A stretch of DNA of 22,850 nt. Origin: CALEUX01 sp037439945 (GTDB lineage Bacteria; Bacteroidota; Bacteroidia; Bacteroidales; Marinilabiliaceae). A program made the position numbers and the translations under genes. The DNA is taken from positions 1-22,850 of the forward strand of contig JBBIVA010000054.1 in the NCBI GenBank assembly GCA_037439945.1, read 5' to 3'. The notes beneath the pieces were generated by a model. It ran no database searches. It was not told the DNA's origin and saw only the letters and a program-made list of their open reading frames with translations. Shown here piece by piece: positions 6,874 through 14,517 of the stretch (its first letter is position 1; the number at the start of each line of letters is the position of its first letter).

Positions 6874-8133
6874 ATGTCAAAGATTGACAATGTTAATTTT
6901 TCAGGGAAAAAGGCCATTATCAGAGTTGATTTTAATGTTCCTTTAAACGAAAAATTTGAAATTACAGATGACACACGCATCAAAGCGGCAGTTCCAACTT
7001 TTAAGAAAATTTTAAAAGATGGTGGTTCAGCCATAATTATGTCACACCTGGGAAGGCCAAAGGGAAAGTTTAATCCTGACTTTTCGTTAAAGCATATTCA
7101 GCACCACTTGTCAAAAACCATTGGGGTTGACGTTATTTTTGCGGGCGACTGTGTTGGTGCCGAAGTTAAAGCAAAGGCAGAAGCCTTAAAACCCGGACAG
7201 GTTTTATTACTTGAAAACCTTCGTTTTTATCTTGAGGAAGAGGGTAAACCCAAACTGGCCGATGACGCATCTGAGGAGGAAACAAAAAAAGCCAAGGCTG
7301 AAATGAAAGAAAAACAAAAAGTTTTTTCTAAAGAACTTGCAAGCCTTGCTGATATTTATGTAAATGATGCCTTTGGCACAGCGCATCGGGCACATGCTTC
7401 AACTGCAATTATTGCCGATTATTTTGATAATGACCATAAAATGTTTGGTTATTTGATAGAAAGTGAATTAAGTAGTCTTGAAAAAGTACTGGAAGCCCCA
7501 AAAAGACCTTTTACAGCTATTATGGGAGGGGCAAAGGTATCTTCAAAAATAACCATTATTGAGAATCTCCTTGATAAAGTTGACAACCTGATTCTTGGAG
7601 GCGGTATGACTTTTACTTTTATTAAAGCAAATGGTGGTGAAGTTGGCAGCTCAATTTGTGAGCCTGAATTTATTGAACTGGCAAAAAGTATTGAAAAGAA
7701 AGCTGCTGAAAAGGGTGTGAATCTTTATATGGCCACTGATGTTGTTGCAGCAGATGCATTTAGTAACAATGCCAATACAAAAATTACTCCTTCAGATGCA
7801 ATACCGGCCGGTTGGCTGGGATTAGACGCCGGACCGGAGTCGATTAAATCATTTAAAACTGTAATTGAAAATTCCGGTACCATTTTATGGAACGGCCCTG
7901 TTGGGGTTTTTGAAATGGCGGCATTTGAAAAGGGTTCAAGGGCAGTTGCTGAAGCGATAGTAGAGGGAACAAAAAAAGGTGCATTTTCATTAATCGGGGG
8001 TGGTGATTCGGTAGCATGTATCAATCAGTTTGGAATGGCTGATGATGTATCATATATTTCAACCGCAGGTGGAGCTTTACTGGAATACCTTGAGGGAAAA
8101 ATTCTTCCCGGAATTAAGGCTATTAAAGGCTAA
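6874..8133 (+). CDS. pgk: Phosphoglycerate kinase
   Basis: At 419 residues this is slightly longer than the typical 390-400. It interconverts 1,3-bisphosphoglycerate + ADP and 3-phosphoglycerate + ATP in glycolysis and gluconeogenesis. Substrate-site motifs are RVDFNVPL (17-24) and SHLGRPKG (57-64). The nucleotide domain has GGAKVSSKI, GGGMTFTF, WNGPVGVFE and GGGDS (375-379). The extra length is a Lys/Glu-rich insertion at about 121-150, between the LENLRFY segment and VNDAFGTAHRAHAS. Such charged insertions occur in Bacteroidota enzymes. It is monocistronic, with its own promoter and a strong terminator shared with convergent cysQ. Confidence 0.98.
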   Translation: MSKIDNVNFSGKKAIIRVDFNVPLNEKFEITDDTRIKAAVPTFKKILKDGGSAIIMSHLGRPKGKFNPDFSLKHIQHHLSKTIGVDVIFAGDCVGAEVKAKAEALKPGQVLLLENLRFYLEEEGKPKLADDASEEETKKAKAEMKEKQKVFSKELASLADIYVNDAFGTAHRAHASTAIIADYFDNDHKMFGYLIESELSSLEKVLEAPKRPFTAIMGGAKVSSKITIIENLLDKVDNLILGGGMTFTFIKANGGEVGSSICEPEFIELAKSIEKKAAEKGVNLYMATDVVAADAFSNNANTKITPSDAIPAGWLGLDAGPESIKSFKTVIENSGTILWNGPVGVFEMAAFEKGSRAVAEAIVEGTKKGAFSLIGGGDSVACINQFGMADDVSYISTAGGALLEYLEGKILPGIKAIKG

Positions 8134-8139
8134 CAAAAA

Positions 8140-8248
8140 GAGGGCGTCTCAAAAGTTTTTTAAAGCATCAAAGAATTGAATATTTAAAAAACTTCTCGGA
8201 TAGGAGTACGAATAAAAAGAGGGTGTCTCGTGCTTTTGAGACACCCTC
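8140..8248. repeat. 109-bp inverted-repeat element carrying the pgk/cysQ terminator
   Basis: GAGGGCGTCTCAAAAG (8140-8155) and CTTTTGAGACACCCTC (8233-8248) are 16-bp terminal inverted repeats with one mismatch. Inside, AAGTTTTTTAAA (8153-8164) pairs exactly with TTTAAAAAACTT (8183-8194). GAGGGTGTCTC (8219-8229) is a further copy of the left end, and pairs with the right end. Similar GAGG-TGTCTCAAAA ends are, to my recollection, associated with insertion sequences in Bacteroidota, but no transposase is present. No clear target-site duplication is seen. It could be a MITE or an IS remnant that was kept as a terminator. Confidence 0.6.
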
Positions 8249-8254
8249 TTTTTT
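8219..8254. terminator. Bidirectional intrinsic terminator between convergent pgk and cysQ
   Basis: An 11-bp perfect stem (GAGGGTGTCTC 8219-8229, GAGACACCCTC 8238-8248) with an 8-nt loop is followed by six T. On the other strand the stem is followed by a T tract from the A-run at 8214-8218. It serves pgk and, on the minus strand, cysQ, whose stop is at 8253. Confidence 0.9.
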
Positions 8255-9089
8255 ATTTCACTTTCAGAATTTCAGAAATATCAATTCCGGCAGATGATGC
8301 AATAAAAGATGAACTCCTCATGTTTGTACTGCTATAATCGGGTAAGCCCATATTGGGCCAAGTTACCATTTTTCCGCCAGAAGCAATTACAATTGCCTGT
8401 CCGGCTGCTATATCCCACTCCATGATTGAATCCATTCTTGGATAAATATGGGCCTCACCGGAAGCAATCCGGCAGAATTTAAGGGAACTGCCCGCCCTTA
8501 CAAAGGTAATTTCACCTTGTGTTTTCTTTATTCTTTCAACAAAACTACAGCTTGTTTCACTTAAATGACTCTTGCTCCCTACTATTATTAGGTTTTCCTT
8601 AAAAGTAACATTAGGTAAAACTTCACCGGGTAATAAATTAAAATCCTGCCTTGAAAAATCAATATGGTTCATATCCCATACCCATGTTCCATTTCCAACA
8701 ATACCTCCATACAAAATATTAGGCACAGGGGCATATATCAATCCCCAAACAGGGTTTCCATTAACCATTAAAGCTATATTAACAGTAAATTCACCATTGC
8801 GGCTAATGAATTCTTTGGTTCCGTCTAAAGGGTCAATCAACCAATATTTTGGCCAACTTAATCTTTTACCCCATAGTTTATTATCACCCTCTTCACTTAT
8901 AACCGGTATTCCGGTTTTCATTAATCCATAGTATAAATGGTTGTGACTAAGCAGATCTGCCCTGGTTAAAGGCGAATTGTCGCTTTTAATTTGAATCTCC
9001 AACCTGGTGCTCTCATATACCTTCATAATAAATTTACCGGCCTCAAATGCCAGCTTCATTGCCTCAACAAATTGTATCGGAAATGTCAT
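8253..9089 (-). CDS. cysQ: 3'(2'),5'-bisphosphate nucleotidase CysQ
   Basis: This 278-residue member of the inositol monophosphatase superfamily has all metal-site motifs. They are PLTRAD (40-45), SEEGD (65-69), IDPLDGTKEFI (85-95) and EWDIAAG (224-230). The TKEF after the DPLDG box is characteristic of CysQ rather than SuhB-type inositol phosphatases. It hydrolyses 3'-phosphoadenosine 5'-phosphate (PAP), a by-product of sulfate assimilation and sulfotransfer, to AMP; related enzymes also act on inositol 1,4-bisphosphate. It is slightly longer than E. coli CysQ (about 246). The ATG at 9089 overlaps the stop of the upstream amidohydrolase-like gene by 4 bases (ATGA), implying translational coupling. 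No sulfate-assimilation genes lie beside it. Confidence 0.95.
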   Translation of the reverse strand: MTFPIQFVEAMKLAFEAGKFIMKVYESTRLEIQIKSDNSPLTRADLLSHNHLYYGLMKTGIPVISEEGDNKLWGKRLSWPKYWLIDPLDGTKEFISRNGEFTVNIALMVNGNPVWGLIYAPVPNILYGGIVGNGTWVWDMNHIDFSRQDFNLLPGEVLPNVTFKENLIIVGSKSHLSETSCSFVERIKKTQGEITFVRAGSSLKFCRIASGEAHIYPRMDSIMEWDIAAGQAIVIASGGKMVTWPNMGLPDYSSTNMRSSSFIASSAGIDISEILKVK

Positions 9090-9709
9090 ATAATTAAGTT
9101 TTTAGGTGGCATAAGCCACCTAACCCGTGTTTGTGGTGTTATTAAAAAACCGGTTAAATCAATATTTTCCAAAACTAAAAGTCCGGGAAACAGCCCCGGC
9201 AATAACCGCCCAAATATATTTGATACTTCAAGTATATCAGCCTTTTGAGCTGTATTTATATTCAGGAGGTCAACCAGGGGTATATCCGTATTTTTAAATG
9301 AAATACTTTTCAACCTCTCCAATACCGGAACCTTATTATTTGATAAAGGTTTAGAGTCAAATTCCTTGTTTTCTTTAATATTTCTTTTAATTAAATATGG
9401 AGGGCTGATTTTTATGCTGCCCGGTGAATTTTCATCATCAAATATTCCAATGGCAATGGTTCCGGCCGCCATGTGCCGGTTAATTATTTTTATATCGTTT
9501 AAATCATCATTAAAGCCATCCCAAATATCGATAAAAGCAGGAATAAGGATACCACCATAAAACTGCAGGGATGGCCGTTCAATAAATCCATCAGGGGTAC
9601 AAACCAGTGAAACAATTTCTCCGTTTGTGGTTATTTCCAAAACAGGCCATTTCCCCAGCTTTCCATCCGGCATTAAAGCATAATGTGATGAAAAACGCTT
9701 CAGCAACAT
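9086..9709 (-). CDS. Amidohydrolase-like protein lacking the catalytic barrel
   Basis: This 207-residue protein is not a full-length family member. Residues 1-65 resemble the N-terminal beta-sandwich strand pattern and the entry to the barrel in the amidohydrolase superfamily. The turn GGILIPAFIDIWDG (52-65) lines up with the usual GGxxxPGFIDxHxH. Both metal-binding His are absent (Ile/Trp instead). Residues 144-195 (LLNINTAQKADIL, GRLLPGLFPGLLVLENID) resemble the C-terminal segment LxxATxNxAxxLG, GxLxPGxxADLxVL. The roughly 200 residues of barrel between them, with the remaining metal ligands, are missing, so hydrolase activity is not expected. Full-length amidohydrolases next to DUF4296 genes are known to me from other Bacteroidales, which supports common descent. 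The frame is intact, starts 14 bases after the DUF4296 stop, and overlaps cysQ by 4 bases, so it looks maintained rather than decayed. Its role is unknown. Confidence 0.75.
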   Translation of the reverse strand: MLLKRFSSHYALMPDGKLGKWPVLEITTNGEIVSLVCTPDGFIERPSLQFYGGILIPAFIDIWDGFNDDLNDIKIINRHMAAGTIAIGIFDDENSPGSIKISPPYLIKRNIKENKEFDSKPLSNNKVPVLERLKSISFKNTDIPLVDLLNINTAQKADILEVSNIFGRLLPGLFPGLLVLENIDLTGFLITPQTRVRWLMPPKNLII

Positions 9710-9723
9710 AATATATGGTTAAT

Positions 9724-10563
9724 TTAATTAAGAGCCTCCTCCAATATTAATGTCCTTCTGGGTGCCTTTATTATTACACTGTCCTTAATAACCATAAGGC
9801 TAATTTCTTCAATCTCAACAGATGAACTTAAAAGAGAATCCTGAAACAATAGAAACCCGTAAACAGAAATTGGTTTAACCTCTTTTCGAAGATTCATATT
9901 AAGAACAGTAACTTTTTTCTGAAAGGAATGATATATTTTTTGATATAAAGTATCAGCAGTGCTGTCGGCATACATAACCGAAAGCACCATTTGAGGGTTT
10001 TTGGAGGCGTCTCTCCTAAGAAACCTATAAAGAGCAGTTAGCCTCAGATTGCCTTCAATTTCCAGGGTATCTGTTTCAATTCTGAAAGGTAATCTTCTGT
10101 CAATAGTGTCATTAATACCAACTTCAATCCTTGTTTTGCCACGCCACAGGTTTGAAGGCCTTTTAGCCAACTCATCCAATCTTTTTTTCTCCAATTCCCG
10201 TTCACGGTCAATTTCAATCCTTACCGCTGCTTCCCGTTCGCTCAATATTACTATTGCCCTTTCGTAAACATACTGGTAAATTAGCGTATTATCAACATAC
10301 CATTTACGAATAGAATCAAACTTTTCTGATGTTATCCCATATTTGTCTAAAATACTTCTGTAATAACCCGGATTATTCCGGTCAGGTGTATATGAATAAC
10401 CCGGACCATAATTCATTGAACTTTCAAGAACGTGTAAATCCGCAATGATATGTGCCATTTTTTCAGGCTCGGGAAATCCATCCGGAACATTAAACTTTTT
10501 ACATGCCGGAAAAACCAAAATGAAAATAAGTAAGACAATTGATAATACGTGTATTCCTTTCAT
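9724..10563 (-). CDS. DUF4296-domain lipoprotein
   Basis: This 279-residue protein begins with a lipoprotein signal peptide (lipobox FPAC, Cys21). The DUF4296 region (about 27-115) starts VPDGFPEPEKMAHIIADLH and has the family's conserved aromatic residues and YYRSILDKYGIT. A Glu/Arg-rich segment likely to form a coiled coil (about 105-135) follows, then a predicted beta-rich C-terminal part (140-275) not recognised as any domain. DUF4296 is a Bacteroidota-specific family without assigned function; the lipid anchor puts it in the envelope. It heads a tight three-gene minus-strand operon with the amidohydrolase-like gene and cysQ. It is separated from the upstream glycosylphosphotransferase by 283 bases containing a palindrome at 10684-10697. 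Confidence 0.85.
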   Translation of the reverse strand: MKGIHVLSIVLLIFILVFPACKKFNVPDGFPEPEKMAHIIADLHVLESSMNYGPGYSYTPDRNNPGYYRSILDKYGITSEKFDSIRKWYVDNTLIYQYVYERAIVILSEREAAVRIEIDRERELEKKRLDELAKRPSNLWRGKTRIEVGINDTIDRRLPFRIETDTLEIEGNLRLTALYRFLRRDASKNPQMVLSVMYADSTADTLYQKIYHSFQKKVTVLNMNLRKEVKPISVYGFLLFQDSLLSSSVEIEEISLMVIKDSVIIKAPRRTLILEEALN

Positions 10564-10683
10564 TTATAAACTATAATTAATGTTTTGATTTATACTTAAT
10601 TCCATTTTAATGAACCCATCAGGAGACTGGTTAAAATTAAATTGGTTAAATTCCTATAGAAAGGGTTTTCATCGGGCAGGAAT

Positions 10684-10697
10684 TGTAAATGTTTACA
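10684..10697. promoter_or_regulatory. 14-bp palindrome resembling a LacI-family operator
   Basis: TGTAAATGTTTACA is symmetric except for its central TG. LacI/CcpA-type operators have the form TGTAAnCGnTTACA, so this is a near match without the central CpG. It is about 120 bases upstream of the DUF4296 gene, in the 283-base gap after the glycosylphosphotransferase gene. I found no good TAnnTTTG box there, so its link to the operon is tentative. Confidence 0.3.
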
Positions 10698-10846
10698 GGT
10701 AAATATTTTAAAGGCACTACACAAATTATTTACACCTCCAACATGTAGGAACCTGCTTACCTATAACGTTAAAAAATTTAATCAATCCCTTGCCATTCTA
10801 AATACTTATAAATTGTTTCCTAAAAAAATCGCCGTTTATTGCAAAA

Positions 10847-12241
10847 TTATTTTCCGTCACTCCGTAATATTGTCCTTATTGTTTTCAGAAAAATAGTAAA
10901 GTCGAGTTTTAATGACCAATTGTCAATGTATTGCATGTCCATTTTCATCCATTCGTCAAACTTTATTGAATTCCTTCCCGAAACCTGCCAGATACATGTT
11001 ATGCCCGGTTTCATTGATAATCTGCGTAACTGCCATCTTTTATATTGTCTTACTTCAGATGGCAATGGGGGCCGTGGTCCCACCACCGACATTTCTCCCT
11101 TTAAAACATTATAAAACTGAGGCAATTCATCCATACTTGTTTTACGCAAAAAACTTCCAACCCTGGTTATTCGAGGATCGTTTGCAATTTTAAATACAGG
11201 CCCATCCATTTCATTTTTATCTTCAAGCTCACATTTCAGCTTCTCGGCATCGGTTACCATTGTCCTGAACTTGTAAACATAAAACCTACGACCTCGTAAT
11301 CCAACCCTTTTCTGTCTGAAAATTACAGGGCCTTTTGAGTCAAACTTTATGGCAACGGCTATTAATAAATAAACCGGCGACAGTATAATTAATACAAAGG
11401 CTGAAAACAGAACATCAAACAAACCCTTTACTTTTAATTCAATATAATTTGATGGAGTATTTGATATACTTAACAATGGCAAAGTACCAAAATATTGTAG
11501 GTGTGTTTTATTTGCCATCATATTAAAAAACGGTGAATACATTCTGAAAACCACCCCAACATCACTACAAATCTGAACAAGGTTTTCAACTTCCCCCTGG
11601 TCAGGATATTCTTTGATTAAAATTACCTCATCAACAGTTTTATCACGCAACAATTGTTCAACATTAACATCATCGGACAGTCTGGCTATTTTCTTTTCAG
11701 GATCATCTAAAATACCTACCTGTCCCACAAATGCCACAATTCGATAGCCCCATTCGGTTTCCTCTAAAACCTTATTAATAAATGACGTAGCAGTATTATC
11801 ACCTATTACTAACAGGTTTACCTGGTTCATCCCTTTTTTTCGTATGCTTTTCAGGTACTTGTAAATAATAAATTTAAATGTAAAGGATAGAACAAGGTTA
11901 ATTAGGGAAAACAGGAAAATAAGTTTTACACCTAAATAAAACAGGTTAAAGGAGTAAATTGCAATTGCCAGCAGGCTTGTGCCGGCAGCAACCAAGCCAA
12001 TACAATTAAATAACACTACCGAGTACGGCCTTGACCTGAAGATAAAATTTGACCCTAGTCCACTACCCAGCAGAAACCAAATAATAACAATTAATAGATG
12101 CAGTATTATTGAATCTTTATAATGTATAAAAGAAAAACTGTTAAACTCTAAAAACAATACCAGGTTGAAGGTTAGGAGTGCAAAAATTACATCAGCCACC
12201 GTAAGTACGGCATTAATTGCTTTTTCCTTTTCTTTTAACAT
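10847..12241 (-). CDS. Undecaprenyl-phosphate glycosylphosphotransferase (exopolysaccharide initiation)
   Basis: This 464-residue member of the WcaJ/WbaP bacterial sugar transferase family transfers a sugar-1-phosphate (often glucose or galactose) from a nucleotide sugar to undecaprenyl phosphate. This is the first membrane step of capsule or exopolysaccharide synthesis. Four N-terminal transmembrane segments (about 11-31, 44-61, 74-95, 103-122) precede a soluble nucleotide-binding-like fold (about 140-230, LLVIGDNT). A further hydrophobic helix (277-298) enters the catalytic domain. Catalytic-domain motifs are VIFRQKRVGLRGRRF, YKFRTM, NDPRITRVGSFLRKTSMDELPQ (catalytic Asp-Glu pair 371-372), MSVVGPRPP and PGITCIWQVSGRN. 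It follows the Wzi-family gene by 67 bases, probably in one transcript. No other glycosyltransferases, flippase or polymerase are nearby. The donor sugar cannot be assigned. Confidence 0.93.
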   Translation of the reverse strand: MLKEKEKAINAVLTVADVIFALLTFNLVLFLEFNSFSFIHYKDSIILHLLIVIIWFLLGSGLGSNFIFRSRPYSVVLFNCIGLVAAGTSLLAIAIYSFNLFYLGVKLIFLFSLINLVLSFTFKFIIYKYLKSIRKKGMNQVNLLVIGDNTATSFINKVLEETEWGYRIVAFVGQVGILDDPEKKIARLSDDVNVEQLLRDKTVDEVILIKEYPDQGEVENLVQICSDVGVVFRMYSPFFNMMANKTHLQYFGTLPLLSISNTPSNYIELKVKGLFDVLFSAFVLIILSPVYLLIAVAIKFDSKGPVIFRQKRVGLRGRRFYVYKFRTMVTDAEKLKCELEDKNEMDGPVFKIANDPRITRVGSFLRKTSMDELPQFYNVLKGEMSVVGPRPPLPSEVRQYKRWQLRRLSMKPGITCIWQVSGRNSIKFDEWMKMDMQYIDNWSLKLDFTIFLKTIRTILRSDGK

Positions 12242-12308
12242 TATTTTATTTGATTAATATACTTCTTATTCTAAAAAACCCATTATTATACATTATATAA
12301 ACTCCAAC

Positions 12309-13910
12309 TTACAAATACCATTTTGTTCCAAGTTTTATTCCAAAAGAAGTAAATATTTCTCCTATATCCAATGACAAGTTTCCCGAAAATTCAAAATCAG
12401 GCAATCTGTCTGGACTCCATTTGGCACCAAGCATGGTGTATACTTGTTTTAATCCTCCCTTAAAATAATAATCAGGGGTTTCATACCATGTATAACGCCC
12501 GGGGTATTGGTTATAATATGACCCGTAATTTACACTGTATGTAAACATACCTGACCATTTTACCTTTTCTGTCAATGACCCCCTTCCGCCAAAATGGATT
12601 GCCTTTACTCTGTCATTAACTATAAAATTGTTTTTATATTCACCCAATTCAAGGTTGTTTAATTTCAATTGGTCAATGGTAAGATTTAAGGGTGACCCCA
12701 TTATCAAACCGTGATATGTCCAACCTGCCGGATATTCACCATTATTAAGATAACCATCACGCCCGCCGGTTAATCGCCCTTTGTTAAATTCATCCTGCAA
12801 ATATTTGGTAACTTCCTCAATTGTGTATGGATGCTCCTGTGTTTGCCCCAGTTTCGCCATAAGTTCATCCAAATCACGTTGCAATAAAATTGTACTGGGG
12901 AGTATTTCTGATGTACCATCAGGGTAAAATGCCATAACATCCGGAAGGCTATTTCCGGTTTGATGTGAGGTGCTAATCCATTCAATGGTAAAATTTTCAA
13001 TCCATCCCCTTTTTTTGATGGTAAAATTAAATCCTGCTATCTGGTCAACATTCCTTTTCCAAAAAAGCATTCCTGATTTATCTGAAAATGGTATCTGGTA
13101 ATAAACTCTAACCTCTTTTTTTGGACATTTACGGTAAAAACCAAAGTCGTAAAGTCCCATATGGGCACCTGCGGCATTTGTAGCATCGCCTCCACCAATT
13201 TTTTCTGAACTCCTGGCAAAAAACGATTTCCAGTAATCTATCGGTACTTTTCTGCCAATTACATTATAACCTCCCATAAAAACTGAATGGCTAAGCCCAA
13301 CATAGGGAAGCCAGTTACCACCATCCCACCTTATATATGCATATTTTTCATGAAGAAGTAAACTCTTGTGGTTATAAAAGCCGTTTCCATCATCAAGCCG
13401 TCCGTGGCTTATTTCTCCCCGTACTTCAATCCTTCCCAAGGGAAAAAAGAGTTTTGTAAATTCAGGTATCCCAATTGTGATCCTATCTACAGGACGCGAA
13501 TTATCTCCAAAAAGATATGGCCCGCTACCCAAATAATTGGATTCAAAAATAGGGGCAAACCTATGTCGGCCAACCTTTAACTGAATAAATTTCCATGAAG
13601 TCCCTAAATTGGCAGTATGTAAATATACCTGTTTATTGCCACTGCTATAGTCCAGTTCAACCTCGGTACCAAAACTCCATTTTTTCCCTGATTTTTTTAA
13701 CCCTACATAACCATAACTTAATATCTGGCTTTTTTCAATAGGATTCCAGCGACCCTGCTGCCTGGCAAACATCCATAAAGGAGCCTGGTCACCGGTTGTG
13801 ATAAACGACTCGAAGCCAAATGAACTGGTTATATTAGGCGATTGCTGCGAAAAACCAGGTTCCCCAAAAATAAAAAGAAGTAAAACAAAAAAAAGTAAAT
13901 ATTTCGTCAT
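12309..13910 (-). CDS. Capsule assembly Wzi-family outer-membrane protein
   Basis: This 533-residue protein has a Sec signal peptide (1-21, cleavage after GFS before QQ). The body is rich in alternating aromatic strands typical of an outer-membrane beta-barrel. It includes SFGFESFITTGDQAPLWMFA near the mature N-terminus, LKVGRHRFAPIFESN, GYNVIGRKVPIDYWKSFF, and a C-terminus ending in Trp-Tyr-Leu. The pattern fits the Wzi capsule-assembly family as it occurs in Bacteroidota, where members are somewhat longer than the roughly 480-residue E. coli protein. E. coli Wzi binds K30 capsule at the cell surface; the same role here is inferred. It is the first gene of a pair with the glycosylphosphotransferase. 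The last ten or so residues could act as a barrel-insertion signal. Confidence 0.85.
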   Translation of the reverse strand: MTKYLLFFVLLLFIFGEPGFSQQSPNITSSFGFESFITTGDQAPLWMFARQQGRWNPIEKSQILSYGYVGLKKSGKKWSFGTEVELDYSSGNKQVYLHTANLGTSWKFIQLKVGRHRFAPIFESNYLGSGPYLFGDNSRPVDRITIGIPEFTKLFFPLGRIEVRGEISHGRLDDGNGFYNHKSLLLHEKYAYIRWDGGNWLPYVGLSHSVFMGGYNVIGRKVPIDYWKSFFARSSEKIGGGDATNAAGAHMGLYDFGFYRKCPKKEVRVYYQIPFSDKSGMLFWKRNVDQIAGFNFTIKKRGWIENFTIEWISTSHQTGNSLPDVMAFYPDGTSEILPSTILLQRDLDELMAKLGQTQEHPYTIEEVTKYLQDEFNKGRLTGGRDGYLNNGEYPAGWTYHGLIMGSPLNLTIDQLKLNNLELGEYKNNFIVNDRVKAIHFGGRGSLTEKVKWSGMFTYSVNYGSYYNQYPGRYTWYETPDYYFKGGLKQVYTMLGAKWSPDRLPDFEFSGNLSLDIGEIFTSFGIKLGTKWYL

Positions 13911-14517
13911 ATAAATTCTTTGCAGTTTTAATCATAAACCAATAATATGCAAAGTTCGCTATTTCCGATAAATGTGCGAACCTGATTTTAAAAATTTTAC
14001 TGTAATAACGGTAATTAAGTTTATATATTTTCCCCCGTTTCAAAAAAAAACAAATTAAATTAGAATTAAACCACCACTGCACATAACATACCCGACAATT
14101 TAATTGTTACAACACTATTTAATAACAATAATAACCCATTAAACCACAACCTGTCCCTACCTGTTAATATCTTTCCATATTTTGGGATTTTTCACGGCCT
14201 TGTAATTTTAAAATGTTAAAATTTATTTAAACTTACTATATTAAAAGCGAGTTTAGCTCCCTCAAAATTTCCAACTAATGGAACAAAAAAAAACCAAAAA
14301 AAATATTAACTTTTCTTTTTGGAAAACTTTTGCATTTTTTCAACAAGGCTATAATGCTTATTTTATGCTTTTTAACCTTTTAAAATGAACAACTTTGTTA
14401 ATTTGTTAATAAAAAAAATTTGCCAAAAGATGTAACCTTTTCTATCTTGCATTTACAAAATTTTCTAAACCGAACAAAATTAACCTTCATCCTAACAGAG
14501 AATTAAAAAAAGTCATA
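13911..14517. other. Divergent intergenic region between wzi-like gene and nrdJ
   Basis: These 607 bases are very AT-rich, with long A and T runs. I see no gene; the short frame overlapping the wzi 5' end is a low-complexity shadow. The right side holds the nrdJ promoter candidate (14419-14450), preceded by a tandem TTTGTTAA repeat (14394-14409). A CTTTGCA/TGCAAAG inverted pair sits just upstream of the wzi-like gene (13918-13924, 13948-13954). No cobalamin riboswitch and no NrdR-box pair were recognised. Confidence 0.6.
14419..14450 (+). promoter_or_regulatory. Candidate nrdJ promoter (-33 and -7 elements)
   Basis: TTTG (14419-14422) and TATCTTGC (14443-14450) are 20 bases apart, fitting the Bacteroidota TTTG-n(19-21)-TAnnTTTG arrangement. 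The -7 has one departure (TTGC for TTTG). Transcription from about 14457 would give a leader of about 60 nt. Confidence 0.45.

Noticed and set aside
13834..14082. 82-codon minus-strand frame across the wzi 5' end and upstream region
   Set aside because: Low-complexity, Phe/Tyr/Lys-rich translation typical of AT-rich non-coding DNA; it overlaps the signal-peptide coding part of the wzi-like gene in another frame and has no recognisable domain.
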